A stretch of DNA of 9,361 nucleotides from positions 1 through 9,361 of the forward strand of contig CANQZS010000056.1 of assembly GCA_947628385.1 (NCBI GenBank), read 5' to 3'. The notes under the pieces are model-generated. The model made no database searches. It was not told the origin of the DNA and saw only the letters and a program-made list of their open reading frames with translations. Within the stretch, counting starts at the first letter, position 1. Each line of letters opens with the position of its first letter. Shown here one piece after another: positions 7,212 through 9,361 of this stretch. The DNA comes from an uncultured Clostridia bacterium (GTDB taxonomy: Bacteria > Bacillota > Clostridia > Oscillospirales > Ruminococcaceae). Position numbers and translations under genes: made by a program.

Positions 7212-7680
7212 GCTCTTTCCTTTCATTACTGTGCTTTCCCGTTCCGAAAACAAATACTGCCGCTGCCGGAAATGATACTGCAAGTCCTATCAGTGAAGCA
7301 ATGCTTTCGGAATAATACCTTACGATATTTTTCATAACATCTATATCAAAAAACAAAATTATCCCCACTATCACCGCAAATACCGCCGATACAAGGACCG
7401 CTCCCGAGGCGGCGTCCTTAGCTGCTTTGGCAATATCGCTGTATTCCTTTGAACACAGATCCACGGCGTTTTCCAAAGCCGTATTTATCAATTCACAGGC
7501 AAGTACGGAAGCAAACGTGAGCATAAGTACGCAGTATTCCGTTCCTGACAGATCATAAAAGAACGAAAATGCTGTAACATATATCATTGCGGCAATATGG
7601 AACCTGAAATTTCTCTGAGATAATATGGTATTCCATATTCCCTCACCCGCATAAACAAACGATTTCAAAAACGATCTCAT
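7195..7680 (-). CDS. dgkA: Diacylglycerol/undecaprenol kinase family membrane protein
   Basis: A 161-residue integral membrane lipid kinase of the prokaryotic DAGK family, which in Gram-positives mainly phosphorylates undecaprenol for cell-wall carrier recycling. Diagnostic features are GEGIWNTILSQRNFRFH at 12-28, the active-site segment ELINTALENAVDL at 63-75 with E63 and E70, and AKAAKDAASGAVL at 84-96. Hydrophobic segments lie at about 30-42, 47-65 and 92-112. A further hydrophobic stretch at about 127-147 precedes a polar basic tail; typical members of about 120-130 residues end after the third helix, so this protein appears to have a fourth. The ATG overlaps the ybeY stop (ATGA), and the 3' end overlaps the era start by 17 nt, indicating translational coupling on both sides. 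Confidence 0.92.
   Translation of the reverse strand: MRSFLKSFVYAGEGIWNTILSQRNFRFHIAAMIYVTAFSFFYDLSGTEYCVLMLTFASVLACELINTALENAVDLCSKEYSDIAKAAKDAASGAVLVSAVFAVIVGIILFFDIDVMKNIVRYYSESIASLIGLAVSFPAAAVFVFGTGKHSNERKEHGNKK
7218..7223 (-). promoter_or_regulatory. Ribosome binding site of era within the dgkA coding end
   Basis: AAAGGA, 6 nt before the ATG at 7211. It decides the start of era and lies inside the last codons of dgkA. Confidence 0.7.
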
Positions 7681-8177
7681 GATATTTCAGAAAATTCCTT
7701 ATCTCTCGTGATCCCCAGCTCTTCGAGTATCATCTCTTCCTTTTCGTGCATTTTTGCAGCGTCCAGCGCAGATGTCTCATGGTCATAGCCAAGCAGATGA
7801 AGCATTGAATGTACCGTAAGGAAGCCGACCTCGCGTTCAAGCGAATGGTCATATATCCTTGCCTGCTTCAAAGCGGTCTCTATAGAGATCACAACATCTC
7901 CGAGCAGACGTGCTCCCGTTTCATTATTTATATCATATACTCCGTTTTCTCCAAGCGGGAACGACAGAACGTCCGTAGGCTTGTCCTTATCTCTGTAAAG
8001 CCTGTTGAGCCGCTGTATTTCATGATCGTCCACAAACAGAACGCTTACCTCCGCCGGATCATTAAAATTTTCCTCAGCAAGAACTGCCTGACAGCATTTG
8101 CGTATGAGCGGTCTTATTCCTTTAGGAAGCTTGACCGCTTTCTGATCGCTGCTTATCATGACCTTTACCCTTGACAT
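7677..8177 (-). CDS. ybeY: Endoribonuclease YbeY (rRNA maturation factor)
   Basis: A 166-residue single-domain metalloprotein that by family knowledge acts in 16S rRNA 3'-end processing and 70S ribosome quality control. The zinc motif is H123-x3-H127-x5-H133, read in VHSMLHLLGYDHE. Other conserved blocks are DKPTDVLSFPL at 65-75 and LLGDVVIS at 91-98. Length is normal for the family. The ATG at 8177 lies 3 nt after the phoH stop and is preceded by AGAAGG at a 9-nt spacing inside the end of phoH. The stop overlaps the dgkA start by 4 nt. Placement next to phoH and era is the widespread Firmicutes arrangement and agrees with a shared role in ribosome biogenesis. Confidence 0.97.
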   Translation of the reverse strand: MSRVKVMISSDQKAVKLPKGIRPLIRKCCQAVLAEENFNDPAEVSVLFVDDHEIQRLNRLYRDKDKPTDVLSFPLGENGVYDINNETGARLLGDVVISIETALKQARIYDHSLEREVGFLTVHSMLHLLGYDHETSALDAAKMHEKEEMILEELGITRDKEFSEIS

Positions 8178-8180
8178 TTA

Positions 8181-9143
8181 TTACGACCTTCTTTCTCTGT
8201 ATGCGTTTTCATAAGCCCTGATAATATCCTGAACGAGCTTATGCCGCACGACGTCTTTTTCTGTGAATCTTGTAATACATATATCTTCAACGTTTTTCAG
8301 AATGTTCATTGCGTCAATAAGACCCGACCTTTTGCTGTCCGGAAGATCTATCTGTGTAATGTCTCCCGTTATAACCATTTTGCTGTTAAATCCAAGCCTT
8401 GTCAGGAACATTTTTATCTGTTCCCTTGTGGTATTCTGAGCCTCGTCGAGTATTATAAACGAATCGTCAAGGGTCCGTCCTCTCATATATGCAAGAGGAG
8501 CGACCTCGATGCTTCCGCGTTCCATGTGCTTTGCAAAGGTTTCCGCACCGAACATATCAAAAAGGGCGTCGTAAAGCGGACGCAGGTACGGATCTACCTT
8601 ATTTTGCAGATCCCCCGGGAGAAATCCGAGCTTCTCGCCTGCTTCTACAGCCGGTCTTGTAAGGATTATCTTATTTACCTCATGCGACTTAAAGGCTTTT
8701 ACAGCCATAGCTACTGCAAGGTATGTCTTTCCCGTTCCGGCAGGACCTACTCCCATGACGATCGTATTTTTTGCAATGGCGTCAACATATTTTTTCTGAC
8801 CGAGAGTCTTGGCTTTGACCACCTTTCCTCCGGTAGTAACACATATGCCGCCGTCAGCAAGATTCGTTATCTGCTGCATGGAATCCTCGTCTACCATGGA
8901 GCTTACGTAACGGATATTCTGTTCGTTTATGGTCTCGCCCTTTTTTATAAGCGTGATAAGAGCCTCCACAGCCGATCTTGCCTTGGAGACCGCTTCGTCG
9001 CTGCCGCTGATGCGTATGTCGCTTCCCCTGTTCAGTATAGCAACTCCGTACTGTCTTTGAAGAAGATTGATATTTTCGTCATAGCTTCCGAAAAGAGAAA
9101 GAGCGTGGTCGATATTTTCAAGATTTATTACAGTTTCTGCCAT
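8181..9143 (-). CDS. phoH: PhoH-like ATPase (PhoH/YbeZ/YqfO-neighbour type, RNA-linked)
   Basis: A 320-residue cytoplasmic P-loop ATPase related to the helicase-like PhoH (YbeZ) family, which is genetically tied to YbeY. An N-terminal region of about 1-65 carries a KH-like fold signature (LLQRQYGVAIL ... DIRISG). The ATPase domain has Walker A GPAGTGKT at 133-140, RPAVEAGEKLGFLPGDL at 163-179, Walker B ILDEAQ with D233 and E234, and TGDITQIDLP at 259-268. Length is typical. The ATG at 9143 has GAGG 7 nt upstream. It is the first gene of the operon, with its own promoter about 90 nt upstream. The sporulation genes yqfC and yqfD, which often precede phoH in spore-formers, are not seen in the 218 nt available before it. 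Confidence 0.96.
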   Translation of the reverse strand: MAETVINLENIDHALSLFGSYDENINLLQRQYGVAILNRGSDIRISGSDEAVSKARSAVEALITLIKKGETINEQNIRYVSSMVDEDSMQQITNLADGGICVTTGGKVVKAKTLGQKKYVDAIAKNTIVMGVGPAGTGKTYLAVAMAVKAFKSHEVNKIILTRPAVEAGEKLGFLPGDLQNKVDPYLRPLYDALFDMFGAETFAKHMERGSIEVAPLAYMRGRTLDDSFIILDEAQNTTREQIKMFLTRLGFNSKMVITGDITQIDLPDSKRSGLIDAMNILKNVEDICITRFTEKDVVRHKLVQDIIRAYENAYRERRS

Positions 9144-9180
9144 TTAGCTACCTCATGAAATTATTTTATAAAATGAACAA

Positions 9181-9199
9181 CAGTGCAAGGCATTGCCTG
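9181..9199 (-). other. Hairpin in the phoH 5' UTR
   Basis: On the minus strand CAGGCAA pairs with TTGC-a-CTG around a TGCC loop, a 7-bp stem with one bulged A. It is followed by the T-rich stretch TTGTTCATTTT, so it could act as a weak attenuator, or be incidental. It lies between the promoter and the ribosome binding site. Confidence 0.35.
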
Positions 9200-9229
9200 A
9201 TCCACAGCCAAAGCTTACCGTATACAGAT

Positions 9230-9238
9230 ATTATAACA
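9230..9238 (-). promoter_or_regulatory. Extended -10 promoter of phoH operon
   Basis: TGTTATAAT on the minus strand is a perfect extended -10 element. No good -35 box occurs at 16-18 nt, which extended -10 promoters tolerate. Transcription would begin near 9223, about 80 nt before the phoH ATG. It is the only convincing promoter ahead of the nine-gene operon. Confidence 0.6.
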
Positions 9239-9266
9239 CATTTTTTTCAATAAGAAAAGGGGGTAA

Positions 9267-9290
9267 ACAAATTATTTTGCCATAATTTGT
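9267..9290. repeat. Inverted repeat with 9-bp arms upstream of phoH promoter
   Basis: ACAAATTAT and ATAATTTGT are perfect inverted arms around a 6-nt TTTGCC centre. The element sits about 45-68 nt upstream of the inferred transcription start, a position suited to a regulator, and could equally serve a divergent gene beyond the right end of the window. The binding protein is unknown. Confidence 0.45.
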
Positions 9291-9300
9291 AGTACTACAA
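9287..9300. repeat. Perfect 14-bp palindrome TTGTAGTACTACAA
   Basis: A perfect dyad that overlaps the right arm of the neighbouring inverted repeat by 4 nt. It resembles a dimeric repressor operator in form, but it is not matched with confidence to any known regulator. TGTAGTA half-sites recall BlaI/MecI boxes, but here they are arranged in the opposite sense. Confidence 0.45.
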
Positions 9301-9361
9301 TAGATATTGGACAAAATTAAGAAAAAAAAGTAGAGAGATAGACGAAAATCTGATAGAATAA

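Larger units (their letters stand above)
9144..9361. other. Leader and upstream region of the phoH operon
   Basis: AT-rich non-coding stretch of 218 nt. It holds the phoH promoter, a 5' UTR of about 80 nt with one hairpin, and two overlapping inverted repeats. No open frame with a ribosome binding site was seen; a short hydrophobic reading frame entering from the right end on the minus strand closes at TAA within 15 codons and cannot be judged. Confidence 0.6.

Noticed and set aside
7212..7283. A longer era start at 7283 or 7226
   Set aside because: The added residues are encoded by dgkA DNA and have no family match; AAAGGA is correctly spaced only for the ATG at 7211.
8241..9158. A 305-codon open frame on the plus strand opposite phoH
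   Set aside because: It is fully antisense to a well-conserved phoH, contains no recognisable domain, is rich in Cys/Ser/Tyr as expected for a shadow frame, and has no ribosome binding site pattern of note.
9230..9250. TTGAAA (9245-9250) as the -35 box of the phoH promoter
   Set aside because: It is only 9 nt from the -10 box, far short of the 16-18 nt required; the extended -10 explains the promoter better.
9277..9305. Divergent plus-strand promoter TTGCCA-17-ATAGAT
   Set aside because: The -10 box is a poor match and no plus-strand gene is visible before the window ends.
9316..9361. C-terminal end of an upstream minus-strand gene
   Set aside because: The open frame is only 15 codons, AT-rich and of low complexity; it cannot be told from chance.

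Overview
The window reads as a chromosomal housekeeping stretch from a low-to-mid GC Gram-positive bacterium of the class Clostridia, most likely a Ruminococcus-like member of the Oscillospiraceae. That placement rests on the Firmicutes gene order phoH-ybeY-dgkA-era-yqzL-recO, a MutS2 with a C-terminal Smr domain, strong GGAGG-type ribosome binding sites and the general protein style. It is an inference, not a database match. No mobile element, CRISPR array, rRNA or tRNA was seen.

All recognised genes lie on the minus strand and are read from right to left. The right end (9144-9361) is an AT-rich leader with an extended -10 promoter for phoH, two overlapping inverted repeats upstream of it and a small hairpin in the 5' UTR. 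From there a tightly packed operon runs phoH (PhoH-like ATPase), ybeY (endoribonuclease for rRNA maturation), dgkA (membrane lipid kinase with an extra C-terminal helix), era (ribosome-assembly GTPase), a 59-residue YqzL-like protein, recO (recombination mediator), a possible 14-codon mini-ORF, mutS2 (ATPase with Smr nuclease domain), a membrane-anchored transglutaminase-like protein and a HAD phosphatase. Most junctions overlap or are under 25 nt apart; the largest gap is 58 nt, between era and the yqzL-like gene.

After an 80-nt gap containing a near-consensus promoter (TTGAAA-17-TATAAT) comes the last gene, an EAL-HDOD protein with a degenerate EAL domain. It can therefore be expressed separately from the operon. 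Bases 1-92 are AT-rich with no convincing terminator.

Functionally, the first half of the operon couples ribosome maturation and quality control (PhoH, YbeY, Era) with lipid recycling (DgkA). The middle (RecO, MutS2) deals with recombination or ribosome rescue. The tail (transglutaminase-like, HAD) is of unknown role. The most unusual points are the recO/mini-ORF/mutS2 junction (TAATG ... ATGA), the 50-nt overlap between the yqzL-like gene and recO, the transglutaminase inside a housekeeping operon, the degenerate EAL-HDOD gene with its own promoter, and the inverted repeats upstream of phoH. Nothing in the window amounts to a clearly new multi-gene system.
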